This document shows, piece by piece, positions 32,901-45,541 of a DNA stretch of 47,500 bases. The DNA is from Cryptococcus deneoformans JEC21 (taxonomy: Eukaryota; Basidiomycota; Tremellomycetes; Tremellales; Cryptococcaceae): assembly GCF_000091045.1 (NCBI RefSeq), contig NC_006687.1, positions 662,501-710,000 of the forward strand. Direction: 5' to 3'. The first letter of the stretch is position 1. Every line of letters starts with the position of its first letter. Below the pieces are notes generated by a model. That model searched no databases. It saw nothing but the letters and a program-made list of their open reading frames with translations, and was not told where the DNA came from. The position numbers were made by a program, and so were the translations under genes.

Positions 32901-35028
32901 CCCCTCCTCGTGGTGGGCAAGATTATTATCGCTCCCGAACAACACTCGCCTCTCGCAGGCCTTTTTCCCTATTCCATAACAAATATCCTCTCATTCTTCC
33001 ATTTCTTAAGGAGTATCTCACCAAGGGTTCAAATCCTGACTGCCAGACTCGCATCAGACATTCACCTTTACTTCCCATTTTGATCATTGTCAGAAGTCTC
33101 AGATGGTCAGACAAAAACTCAGAGATGCTTTCTGATTTGGCACGAGCTGTAGAGCCTTACTTGAGAAGCAGGGAATATCAGGTGATTTGACTTGCACAAA
33201 GCTAGAATGAAAGAGGAGCTAACATCAGATTCTAGATCAGACAAACAGCTGCCCAAGCCCTATCATCGACAGTTTCTCCGTCTGAGGCCCTTCAACGTGC
33301 CCTCTCTATAGAAAATTATCTTTCTCCGTCTCCAGAGATGGCCAATGAGACGCACGGTTACATATGTTTCCTCCGACAGCTTATCAGCAACTTCATCGAA
33401 TGGGAAACTGTTAATGCTGAATCACGGGCTGGCATCGACAACATCCTGCTGCGCCTTGTAAAAGAGTACATCCCCGGAACTCATCCCACCATCACCGCCG
33501 ACGTTATCGGTTGTGTAGAGTCATACCTGGTTTGCACAAGCGTGGGAAAGGGATCACTCGTCACTGAGATTACTTCCCGTGCTCAGAAATATATGAATCG
33601 GGCGAGTCGCGCATTCGTGCCTGCGGAGGAGTTCCGTCTTGCGGCTTGTGCTGCTGTCCTGTCCACCCATGCTGCCTCGCCATCGATCATCTTATCTCTC
33701 TTAGGTTCTTCATCCAGTGAGGCCTCAAACATCGTTATTCTTGAAAATCTCTGGCATCTTCAAGAATCCTACTCACCGGAATTAGTGGATCGTGTTATAT
33801 CGTTAGGGGTGAGAGGGAAAGCAGGCGAAGGCATTCAGTTAAAGGCTTTGAATGTGCTTTCAGAGATCACATGGCAATCAGTGGACTGCGACGCTTTGGC
33901 GGAATGGAAAGAGAAGGGTGGCCGTTTTGAGTCAGTTTGCGAGGCGTTGGACAGGATTGTGATAAACTCAAAATGTGTACCAATCAGGGAAGCCGCGTTG
34001 GTGGCATTGGCTTGGGCTCTCCATCATGTGAGTTCAAGTGTTTTTATGTTTCCGCAAATGGAACTAACCAAGTTGTAGGCGCTTACCAACTCCCCGGGAG
34101 AGAGTAAAAAAGTGATCCCAATGTATGGAAGATTGGCCCAATATGTCCTCCGCGCCTCTCATGAAGATGAGGTCAGCTTGTTTATACTGGTAATTACACG
34201 ACTGCTGATACACATAATCATTTTGTAGTCCCAACCGGCTCGCTTCGCCGCTTACAAAGCTTTGACTCACCTTACTTCCCATCTCGTTCATCTACCGCAT
34301 CCCTCATTCCATCAAACCCTTATACGCTTGGCACAGGATGATGATGAAGAAATTCGCCATGGCGCTGCAAGGATCATCGTCGGTATGCTCGGAGACGAAA
34401 AAAGTGTAGTACAGCAGAGGGCTGTAGAAATGTGGTACGATTGGGCCACTCGTCTGTTGTCGGGCTTTGACAGAGATAGCGATGAACTCGGACAGTGGTT
34501 GGTTTGGATTTCAGATCTGGCCCAGGATCACAAAGGTTACGGTGAGTTCCAATGCACTTCTGTATGGACAGCATCTCTAAAATCCCTTCGGTAGAACACG
34601 ATGTCAAGACTCTGAAAGGCGGGGTTGATTCGGAAGTGCTATTTGAAATTGAGCCCTCCAACATCTTCCGTGATCCTCTCGTGGATGTCTTCTACGCGTC
34701 CAGATTGCTATCCAATCTTAGATTAGCTGGACTTCTCGGTGATCGTTTGTCGCATCTTGTCCCTGAAACAAAGACGCGGCCGGAAATCCACCTCATTGAA
34801 AATGTTACGCAGACGCCCACTACAGTCACGACGGCCTGTGATGATAGTAACCTTCAATCTCCTGAGCACGCCGAGTACTTGGAATTGGATCGTGTAGCAA
34901 AAGAACCATGTGTCAGCAGCCCGAGTCCGATCGACGATGCGTGGGAAGCTAGGAGGAGCTTTATGCGAAGAAAAAAATTACAGAGGATGATTGTTCCAAA
35001 GGAAGGCTGTCGGCAGGAATCCCGATGA
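29936..35028 (+). CDS. TRM732: THADA/Trm732 family tRNA 2'-O-methylation regulator
   Basis: Trm732 binds the Trm7 methyltransferase and directs 2'-O-methylation of position 32 in the tRNA anticodon loop; human THADA is the orthologue. Eleven exons (29936-30027, 30088-31065, 31131-31520, 31569-31865, 31921-32220, 32275-32790, 32842-33181, 33236-34027, 34079-34171, 34229-34541, 34595-35028) total 4545 nt, or 1514 residues. The whole protein is alpha-helical, with HEAT-like repeats. The DUF2428 core shows IRHRGTFSKLANAF, TTRRSAALPYSILSIVSN, TKVHALNVLKIVLLD and WNVRNVGLILFSTLVHR. A late EPSNIFRDPLVD element is also typical. An acidic insert (GEEGEEEDGMD) follows residue 700 or so. Intron 2 needs the acceptor at 31129-31130; an earlier AG gives a stop. 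This is the largest gene in the window. Confidence 0.92.
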
Positions 35029-36023
35029 AAAAGGAAGACAAGGAAGTGGCGGTGACGCATGGTGATTAACGCCTGAAATTGGAAGGGGACGCGACATATC
35101 TCAAATCACAGACGTAAGAGCTGCTTTAACATTGATAATCAATGACTAGATCTATTGCCATGCCATAAATGTATGTATGATACATTACGTACTATATCAG
35201 GTGTCAATATATAGCGGAAGCACCGAAAGTGTTTCTGTAGGTTGCAAAACGCTATGCTGTAATACGAGACTGAATGCTTCTTAGTTCTGGGTTCAATTTG
35301 GCGAGTTTTTGTGACTAAACTGTGAGTCGTGTTGGGATCCTCCTTTGCATCAATCACTGACTCACCCACTGATCGGCTCGTCACATTTTCTTTCAAATGT
35401 TAAAACAAGTCTCACTTGCAGAGCGCTCCTTCAAAACAGAATGCAGACACGCCCACATGCGGCAGCGGAACCCTTGACGTGCACAGCGCAGACCCGGCAA
35501 GGCGACTAGAACCATAGGCGCTATCAAAAAGGCCATCGTCATCTGGTACTACACACTAAAGTGCATTCTACAAGAGTAGCTAGCTCGTCAATAAGGGATC
35601 AACATAAGCATACTGAGATAGATCGAAAGACCTGAGCATGCTGTCTGGGAGGCTGGGAAGTGCTGTTGTGTTAGACGGACAACACAAATTGTAGGCATTG
35701 CCTCACGAACGCCATGGATTGGATTAAAGTACTGACAGGTCATTTTGTTCCAGTTGAGCATTGCTAATATCGCTCCATTATCTTCCAACCGTAACATCTT
35801 CAGAATCTGAGAATTTCATCTCGGGACTGACAATTCCTATAACAATGCCGGCCTCGTCAACCCATTACCTTTGCGGCCCCTTCTTCTTTCATCGGGGGCT
35901 TCTTCTCATTCCCCTTCTGCACGAAGCCCCGCGTATGAAACTCCGTGGGATCTAGAAGCCAACTACCGTTTTCATCCTTGTCATGATTTTGATTTTACTT
36001 TGACTCATACCTTGACATCTCGA
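35029..36023. other. Intergenic region; possible 5' exon of the Myb-like gene
   Basis: Most of this stretch shows no coding signal. From about 35810 the frame of the downstream gene is already open, but it has no ATG before 36024, so an upstream exon joined by an intron is possible. The pieces I tried gave introns that were too short or wrong frames. No tRNA or repeat was recognised. Confidence 0.4.
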
Positions 36024-38299
36024 ATGTGCCATCATCAGTCCCCTCCTTCTGCGCCATCAGTGACCGCTCACACCTCATCTACGGCGTCGGACTCCATCAT
36101 TGTACCCCATTACAGCAAGCAACAAGAAGTGCCGAAAGAAAGGGAATCCAGTATAGGTGCTCTTCCGTCGAGTCACGTTGACTCACTGTTCGTACCCTCA
36201 GCTCAAATTTGGGAAGAGTCCTATGGCCAGCTCAAAGATCCAGAGGCGGGTGATAAAACGACAGACGTCCCCTCCCTAACTCCTGCTACCTTTTCTGTTT
36301 CTCAATCATCTCTACAGCCTGGCGGATCGCTCTTCGATTTCTCTACTTTAGTTACCCTCGTTCCGTGTTCACATCAAGTGGCGAAAGACTTGGTCGATTT
36401 ACCGATATCTATCACTGAAAGTCAATTTACTGGTACTGAGTTCCTCAATAGATCCGACAATGTTAATTTCCCTCAGCAGGACTGGCTAGCAAAATGCGGC
36501 TCTGCCACGGGAGAGATGATTACCCCGAGTGAAGTGTCGTTGGGTAAAAGTTTCAGCTCCTCCATTACCAATAGAAATTCGGCACCGAAGATGCTTTGTC
36601 CATCTCATGCGAACTCACAAGCAATAACCGATTGTATATCCTCCATCACGTCACCACCTACTCATATGGAGCCAAAAGACTTACTAAAGGCTACTCTTGC
36701 TACGCACGTTTGCGTAGTCCAATCAAGTACCAGAACACAACAGAATGGTGCAGGGTTCGTACCCCAAACTAACGAAGAGGAGCTGATTCCAATGGAGAAG
36801 GAAACATCAGGTGGCGGAGCCACTGCACTCTGTTCAGGATCTGTAGCCTTGACACGGGACAACAACCCAAGGGGATCTCTGCCCGAACCCAGCTTTTCCT
36901 CTTCGCAGGACACTTCGAGGGATGCTTGCTTCTTTGACGCAACATACTCATCCATTGACTGCACAGTCAGAGAAAAAGCATCCTTTAAACGAATGCCAAC
37001 GACTTTCCAATCATCTTTTCCCAAGTTTGGGGTAAGCGAGCAGTCCAACAACCGGTTGCGCTCAGTCGCCGTTGAGACCAAAGTACGAGACGAAATGGAG
37101 GATCTAAATGTCTTGCATTTTCAACAAGGAGTACTGTCGATTGCTTCTGCTTTTTACGTAGATCTTGCTACATTAGTTGTAAGTGTTTTGGTTGAACGCA
37201 TCAATAGACCGGAACTTGAGTTTTTTTGACGTCGGTTCCTTTCACTATACAGGAACGAACACCGGTAAATGTCATAAGAATGGGCATGACGCGGTCTGGT
37301 TTGGGACCGAGAGGCCAGAATCTTCAACAGACTATCGATGATATCAAGGATGTCTGCGCCAAGCTGGTGAGTGTCAGACTCTAGTAATCTCATCTGATTA
37401 TACTCCTTTTTAGACTGAAGGAAATGCTGTAGGCGTAGAGCACTTAGTATCGCCGAGCAAGAGAACAAACAGCTGCGAAGGGCGCCTTTCCCATTACGCT
37501 ACCATGCGCCTTGCTGGCGACAGACGCAAAAGCAGCAGTGCCGATGCTATGACTCATCCCGAAAAAATGGCTGAAAATGTCTCGCCATACTGGCATCACG
37601 ACTCATCCGCCCCAGTTAATGCCGGAAGCTGCCCCATCAAGAAACATAAATCCGTTGCTTCTCCTTCTTTTACCTCCAGCTCCCCCCACTCAAGCTCTAA
37701 GCCAATTACTCCTTCTCCACAGTCCAGTATGCCGGGTGCAATATCTCGACTGGCCTCATTGTCATCCCCGTCTTCCCTGCCTCAGCCGCCAAGAATCATA
37801 CATGGCCCTTGGACATCTGCTGAGATAGAGAGGTTAAAGGGGTTAGTCAAACTGTCCAAGGATGCAGAAGACGGGGTTCCAAGAGAGCACGTGGATTGGG
37901 CCTGGGTGGTGAGGAATTTTGGTGATAGAAGAAACAGGCGTCAAGTCTTAATCAAAGCCGTCGAGTTGGGTTTGAGAGGTAAATGCGTCACTGATGAATC
38001 TCAAAATGAGTGCTGACGAAATCACAGAAACTTCTACACATTACAGCAGACGTATCAGACAGAATGCTCAGCAAAACGGTCATAAGCATACGGCTGTATC
38101 AGCTGCCCCTATTCGATCCGTTCTTATACATAAGCACCATAATCTCGAAACTTCCCAGCCTCCTGGGGCCACCTTTGTTCAGCAGTCTCTTGTGTTTCCA
38201 TCTCCTTCCGCACATACGCGTCGGAATAGCGCGCAGGCTGAATTCAATGACTCAGCGCGAACCGCGATGCCACCTACGCCAAAGAACTCCCTTTCTTAG
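36024..38299 (+). CDS. Myb/SANT-like domain protein, interrupted by in-frame TAG
   Basis: Exons 36024-37178, 37253-37366, 37414-37978 and 38028-38299 give 701 residues from the first in-frame Met. The true start may be further upstream. Most of the protein is Ser/Thr/Pro-rich and disordered. An ordered helix segment reads VNVIRMGMTRSGLGPRGQNL. A Myb/SANT-like module follows late in the protein: GPWTSAEIERLKGLVKLSK, then HVDWAWVVRNFGDRRNRRQV, then LIKAVELGLRETSTHYSRR. Spaced Trp residues and the FGxRRxRxQ pattern suggest DNA or histone-tail binding. A TAG at 38297-38299 ends the frame, but the same frame then stays open for 90 codons to 38572 with protein-like sequence. The product is likely a nuclear regulator; target unknown. 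Confidence 0.65.
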
Positions 38300-38572
38300 C
38301 CTATTTTTACCCATTCACGTGAGACCCAGTCAGCTTTGGTTGGTATACTACCACCAAATCTCCCAAGACGTCAAACACATCCAATAAGCGAGTCAAGACA
38401 GTCCCCTAAGCGTTTGTTATCTGGAGCGCCGCGATCCGCCCCATACCAGCAGTGTTGTCGCCGGCTTCCGAGTCACCGTCGTTTCGTTCTAAAATCAGAC
38501 GATGCGTCGATAGATCGAGAGAGGATTGATGGTGCTGATTTGATCAATGAGACCTCTTTTTCATTTTATTAG
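38300..38572 (+). other. In-frame continuation after the TAG of the Myb-like gene
   Basis: Immediately after the TAG, the same frame continues (PIFTHSRETQSALVGILPPN ... FVLKSDDASIDRERIDGADL) and stops at 38570-38572. The composition resembles the preceding tail. Three readings are possible: a hidden intron removing the TAG (for example a weak GTGTTT donor near 38190 to an acceptor near 38330, which keeps frame), stop-codon readthrough, or a nonsense mutation in this strain. None is proven. Confidence 0.4.
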
Positions 38573-38801
38573 GTTTGTAGACGTGAATATGCCTATACTT
38601 ATGTAGTATTCAAGGCAGATTATTGAAATTTTGTATCACATATACTGTAAAATGTAGTTGTAAATGATGAAGGACACACGGAACCACTTAGTATTTGACT
38701 GTAACAGTGCGACAAATGTTAGTAATGGATAAATAGACCAGATAGTAATTGATACGAAGTCTGCATCAAAGGCGGCGAGAATCTCAAACGATGAAGATCG
38801 C

Positions 38802-39743
38802 TTAAGCCTCGTAGAGCCAAGCCTGAGAAGAGAGCTTGTACTGGTTGATACCCTCACTGCGTATAGATGTTAGTGACATGACATATCTGACATCACACTT
38901 TGTACTCACGGGAACCAGAGGGCGATCTCCTTCTGACCGTTCTCAACAGAGTCGGAACCGTGGCAGACGTTCTGTGGACACGATCAGCTATGACAACACC
39001 ACCGACGAAAGCACGTACCATGCCGACCTGGAGAGCGTAGTCACCCCTGATGGTGCCTATAAGTCAAAGAAGTTAGCTGACATAAGGGTGACAGATTCGT
39101 GAATTTCCTCACCAGGAGCAGAGGCAAGAGGGTTGGTAGCACCGAGCATGACTCGACCAGTCTTGACGGCGTCAAGACCTTCCCAGACCATGCAGACAAC
39201 AGGGCCGGACATCACTGAGGGACATCAGTACAAACACAAAGAGAAGATCAAGCAAATCAACTAACTGTACTCAATGAGACGAGGGAAGAAGGGCTTCTCG
39301 GAGAGGTCAGAGTAGTGCTTCTCGAGGTGTTCCTACAAAGTTCAAAGACAATCATTAAGATAGGTCCTTTAGACCGTGGGAAAGGCGACTTTACCTTGGA
39401 AGGAGTGTGGAGCTTGAGAGCAACGAGCTTGAAACCTCGCTTCTCGAATCGGCCGATAATCTCGCCGACGAGGCCTCGCTGGACGCCGTCAGGCCTGAAG
39501 AGGTCCAAGCATATCACAAATGAACATTGTAAAGGCGGCAATGGTGAAATTACGATACAATATAAGTCATGAGAGTGACACAGAGAGGAAGACAAGGTTA
39601 CAGATAGATGAAAGATGACACAGCAAACAATGTCAGCGAACGTTCATCCTACCAGAGAGTCCTAGCCCCGATCTGCGCCGAGGACTGGCATGATATTAGA
39701 ATACGCACTTGATCATGATGTAGGTCTGCTCAGTGGTAGACAT
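38802..39743 (-). CDS. NDK1: Nucleoside diphosphate kinase
   Basis: Ndk transfers the terminal phosphate from ATP to other NDPs through a phosphohistidine, balancing NTP pools. Seven exons (39709-39743, 39395-39494, 39266-39332, 39113-39214, 39019-39056, 38910-38971, 38802-38856) total 459 nt, or exactly 152 residues, the family standard. The sequence is highly conserved: [71 protein letters not shown], and the active-site [20 protein letters not shown] with the catalytic His. The first intron is long for this genome (about 214 nt), which often reflects a regulatory role in highly expressed genes; that is inference. A CT-rich leader lies just upstream of the ATG. Confidence 0.97.
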
Positions 39744-40646
39744 TTTGTGGCTGTTTTGAGGTTGGTTGAGGTGAAGAAAGAGAAAAAGAGAAAGAGAAAG
39801 AGAGAAAAAGATGAAAGAAAATCCAGACGTGGAATCGCCGACCGTGCGTTCCTCGCAATGCTGGTCCAGAAGAAACCTCGCGAAAAAGTCAACGAGAGGT
39901 TATTTTCCCACGGCGTCCCTCGGCGTTTCAAAGGGGACAGTGGACGCAGGGGCTCTTTGTGGCATTTATGACGCGTCGGTAGTGGGACGGGATCAAATTA
40001 GCGGGCACGAGGGGTTGGATGTGTTCCTCATTTCTCGTCGATCAGTGAGCGAGTAACGACACTGTTTCAATCAAAGGGGCCTGCAAAAATCAACTGCATG
40101 ATCCCTGGAAACAACCTATCAAACTCGAGACCAGCATCAAAAGGGAAAAGAGAGGGCAGGGAGGTCAGTGGGACGCAATTAATTATTTCATTTTGCATGC
40201 CTCTTGATAGCAGATAGCGCGAGCAGGAGCGTAGGAGAAAGCCAGCCGTCATAATAATAGTGATTCTACAAAGAAGAAAAAACGAACGGCCTGGTTTCAA
40301 TCCATTATTATGGATGGCTACAGTGTAGTCACCTTGCCGTATGAATGCGTCATAAAATGGTCATTAGAGAAGCGCTATAAAACGCGACCACAAGTACTTG
40401 GTGGCAAGCACTACAACAAAAGGCAGATATGAATGACCTGAAAAAGTGTTAAGTTATAGCGAAGATTATTATTTTGATGTCGGCCAAATCCGATATGATG
40501 AGGGTGGCCATCATCATGGCGGCGGCTTCTCTTTTTTCCGGATATAATACCAGCTGATCATTCTGGTGCTCGCATATCATCATGTGCGGCAAAAGTTCGT
40601 ATAGGCTAATTATATGCTAAAATATAATACCAGAGCATGAACCATC
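39744..40646. promoter_or_regulatory. NDK1 promoter and intergenic DNA up to BCKDHA
   Basis: The NDK1-proximal part has a GA tract on the plus strand at about 39771-39820. This is CT-rich on the NDK1 coding strand, like the pyrimidine-rich leaders of highly expressed fungal genes. A short ATATAATACCAG word occurs twice (near 40541 and 40621). No gene is supported in the remainder. Confidence 0.45.
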
Positions 40647-40718
40647 ATGCCTTACAATCTTTTAGATGCAATCTTCAACACTTTTCGAAGTGAACCATTG
40701 ACCAAGAAACACTATCAG

Positions 40719-42815
40719 ATGAGGACAGCTTTACAAGCCGTGACGAGCTACAGCCGGCTACCACTTGCTGCCAATGCTTCAAGAAGGTCATTGGTAGGTA
40801 CCATATTGACATTATAGGCTAACAGCGCGGCAAAGATTACTGGACCTCCGCCCAATATCCCACCAATTCACAATACTACGTCAACTTCAGCTCCCCTCCC
40901 GCTTCCAACCCCGCTGCCTTCCTTTTCGCCTCCTTCGATTCAAGATGCCAAGCCACTTTACGTACCAGGAAGTCAAGCAGAGAGGCAGGCAAGGGCTGGA
41001 AGGATGAGCAGACCTTTGAGACGGGGCACCCACGAAAGTTGGTGGTCTGCAGAAATGGGATGGTTCAATGCTGTGGCCAAGGTAGGCCCTCACCACTACC
41101 CAAGCAAGCTTTGATATGGGGACTTATGATCCTATTATTAGACTATCCCCACCTTCCGTGTGTTGGATGAAGAGGGCCATATGGTCAAGGATGGTCATGA
41201 ATCACAGGTATGGATGTGGTCATATTGCAGTGCTTTTCGCTTGTCTAATCCCTTCGCAGGCAACAAAAGAACAGACACTTTCCATGTGTGTGTGTCCCAT
41301 TTTACAATGATAATGGCTCATTTTATGGTTTTTAAGCTATCGCACAATGACTCTCATACCAATAGTGGACAATGTCCTTTACCAATCTCAACGCCAGGGC
41401 CGTATTTCCTTTTATATGCAGTGTGCAGGCGAAGAAGCTGCCATCGTTGGTAGTGCCGCTGCCATGCTCGCGAACGATGAGATTTTTGGCCAATATGTAA
41501 GTGCTTATACTGTGAGGAAACACAATGCTAATTCGAAACAATGTGTCCCATATAACAGAGAGAGTCTGCCGCTCTACTGCATAGAGGCTTTACCCTTGAC
41601 GCTCTCATGGCGCAATGTTTTGGCAATGTAGACGACAAAGGCACCAAAGGCAGAATGATGCCTGTTCATTACTCTTCCCCTGAGCATGGTTTCCACACTA
41701 TCACAAGTCCACTCGCCACTCAGTGAGTCAGTTTGCTTCATGAGCTTTGCTCTCAGCTGAAGAATGTAGGATGCCTCAAGCCGCGGGAGCGGCCTATATG
41801 TTGAAACTCGACGAAGAGAGACAAGGGGATTGTGTAATATGCTATTTCGGTGACGGTGAGTTAAAACTTGGCCACTGATTATGCGCATACGTCAACAGTC
41901 TCATTTTATATCTTAGGTGCGGCCAGTGAAGGAGATTTTCATGCGGCTCTAGGAATGAACTCTGTCTTGGGCGGACCTTGCATCTGGTTCTGTCGTAATA
42001 ATGGGTGAGATTTGGCTTCACCCACCGTCAGCACACCCGGGAGTTTAACCACAAACACCAAACTTACTTAGGTTTGCTATCTCAACCCCCATTATTGACC
42101 AATATGCCGGTGACGGAATTGCCTCCCGTGGACCAGCATACGGCCTCGACACTATCCGAGTAGATGGTAATGATGCACTGGCCGTCTACGCTGCGGTCTG
42201 TGAAGCTAGAAAGCGAGCGGTAGAAGGGAAGAAGGGGGTGTTGGTAGAGGCCATGACTTACCGAGTAGGGCATCACTCAACAAGCGATGATTCGAGCATG
42301 TACAGGGCAATCGAAGAGGTAAAGGAATGGTCGGTTGTAGGTGCGTACTACCATACCACTAACTGCAGTAGCATTCAATTGACGTTGTTATCAACAATTT
42401 GCAGACAACCCGATACATAGGCTCCGATCTTACTTGGTTTCTAAAAAGTGGTGGTCCGAAGAGGAGGAGAAAGCACTTCTAAAGAAGAACAAGGCAGACG
42501 TTTTGAAAGCTTTCAGTAGAGCCGAAAAGCTGCCCAAGCCAAAGCTCGGAGAGATGTTCAATGACGTTTGGGGCGTCGCTCCAGGAGAAGAAGTACCTGC
42601 TGTCATTGTAAGTCACCTTATTCTACAAACCTTTTTTTTTTTTTTTTTTTTTTGGTTACATCGTAAGCTTATGACTGCTTCAGATGGAGCAAAGGGCAGA
42701 ACTTGGAAGGCTATTGAAGAAGTATGGGGAAGTCTGGCCTCCTTGGAAGAAAGAACTCAAGAAATTCGTCGAACAAGGGGAAGACGTCATGGACTGTGAC
42801 GGGAAAGGCGCATAG
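40719..42815 (+). CDS. BCKDHA: Branched-chain 2-oxoacid dehydrogenase E1 alpha subunit
   Basis: This is the alpha subunit of the thiamine-diphosphate E1 enzyme in the mitochondrial BCKD complex, which oxidatively decarboxylates 2-oxo acids from Leu, Ile and Val. Eleven exons (40719-40793, 40836-41081, 41142-41207, 41260-41285, 41337-41496, 41559-41722, 41770-41855, 41917-42004, 42072-42340, 42405-42607, 42684-42815) give 504 residues. Key motifs: [39 protein letters not shown], ThDP-binding [16 protein letters not shown] to CRNNGFAIST, and the phosphorylation loop [16 protein letters not shown] with two conserved serines. The start at 40719 gives a classic presequence ([20 protein letters not shown]); an in-frame ATG at 40647 adds 24 residues. 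Exon 4 is 26 nt. The last intron has a run of 22 T. Serine loop conservation suggests control by BCKD kinase. Confidence 0.95.
42632..42653 (+). repeat. Poly-T run of 22 in the last BCKDHA intron
   Basis: An uninterrupted run of 22 T residues lies inside the final intron of the BCKDHA gene, between its donor at 42608 and its acceptor at 42683. Such runs are prone to length change and to sequencing error. Confidence 0.9.
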
Positions 42816-43370
42816 ATTGCTGTAAATCCCAGTATGATAGAGTCCAAATGAGCGAGGGGCGAAAGGGAGATGAAGCGAGGACAGATACTTGTTATCTACG
42901 ATTTAGCTACACCCCGCCACTATTCTGAGCAGGTAATGAATAGCAGCATACCATTGTACGTGTGCCTCGCCATTGCAGTATACATCATTTAGCTGTTGTA
43001 TGTACTGTGAGTTTATCATGCAGTACAAATTGTTATTTGTCTTTTATTGCGCTACAGCATACAGCTTCGTTCATGTTATTCATCATCATCGGCATAAATA
43101 TGAGTACTAACTATACAAGTCCACGAGGCGTGTCAGTGACTAACCGGCGGGTGTCATCGTTGTCCGGCTTCTTCGCTCCCGCCGTCCATTTCCACGAATT
43201 TCAACTTCAGTCAGCTTGATGCTTCCTTTTCGAGCTTCTTTGGCCGCTTCCATTCATTCCTTGCGTAAGGGATATCCGACTATTGCCACCATTCACCAGT
43301 TACCAAATCATAATATCATTGTGCACCCACTAGAGACCCTATTACTACGTGAGAGGTTAATCGGTGCAAT
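42816..43370. other. Intergenic: BCKDHA 3' region and glucoamylase promoter
   Basis: No coding exon is supported. Plus-strand open frames here lack recognisable motifs, and the frames overlapping the next gene's 5' end differ from its frame. No clear TATA box. Confidence 0.4.
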
Positions 43371-45351
<1,981 letters not shown>

Positions 45352-45541
45352 TTTCTATTCATCAGCGACTCGTTGTATTATACTTGATTTTACCTATGAC
45401 TTTTTTCTACATGACAATATTGGTGTTTGACTCCCCGTTGCCTCACAGCATGCGCATTACTTGAAGGTAAGAGTCACCATAATCCCGTTGCAGATACAAT
45501 TGTACATCGAGAGTTCAAAAGGATTACGCTTGAAACAATAA

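Noticed and set aside
34374..34664. Antisense open frames inside THADA/TRM732, SFC1 and BCKDHA
   Set aside because: They lie opposite well-supported exons and lack starts, splice signals and domains.
35440..35540. Possible tRNA-like GC-rich patch upstream of the Myb-like gene
   Set aside because: I could not form an acceptor stem with a matching T-arm and anticodon loop.
41849..42300. Pyruvate dehydrogenase E1 alpha as an alternative for the BCKDHA call
   Set aside because: The phosphorylation loop [10 protein letters not shown] and the [11 protein letters not shown] motif are specific to the branched-chain enzyme.
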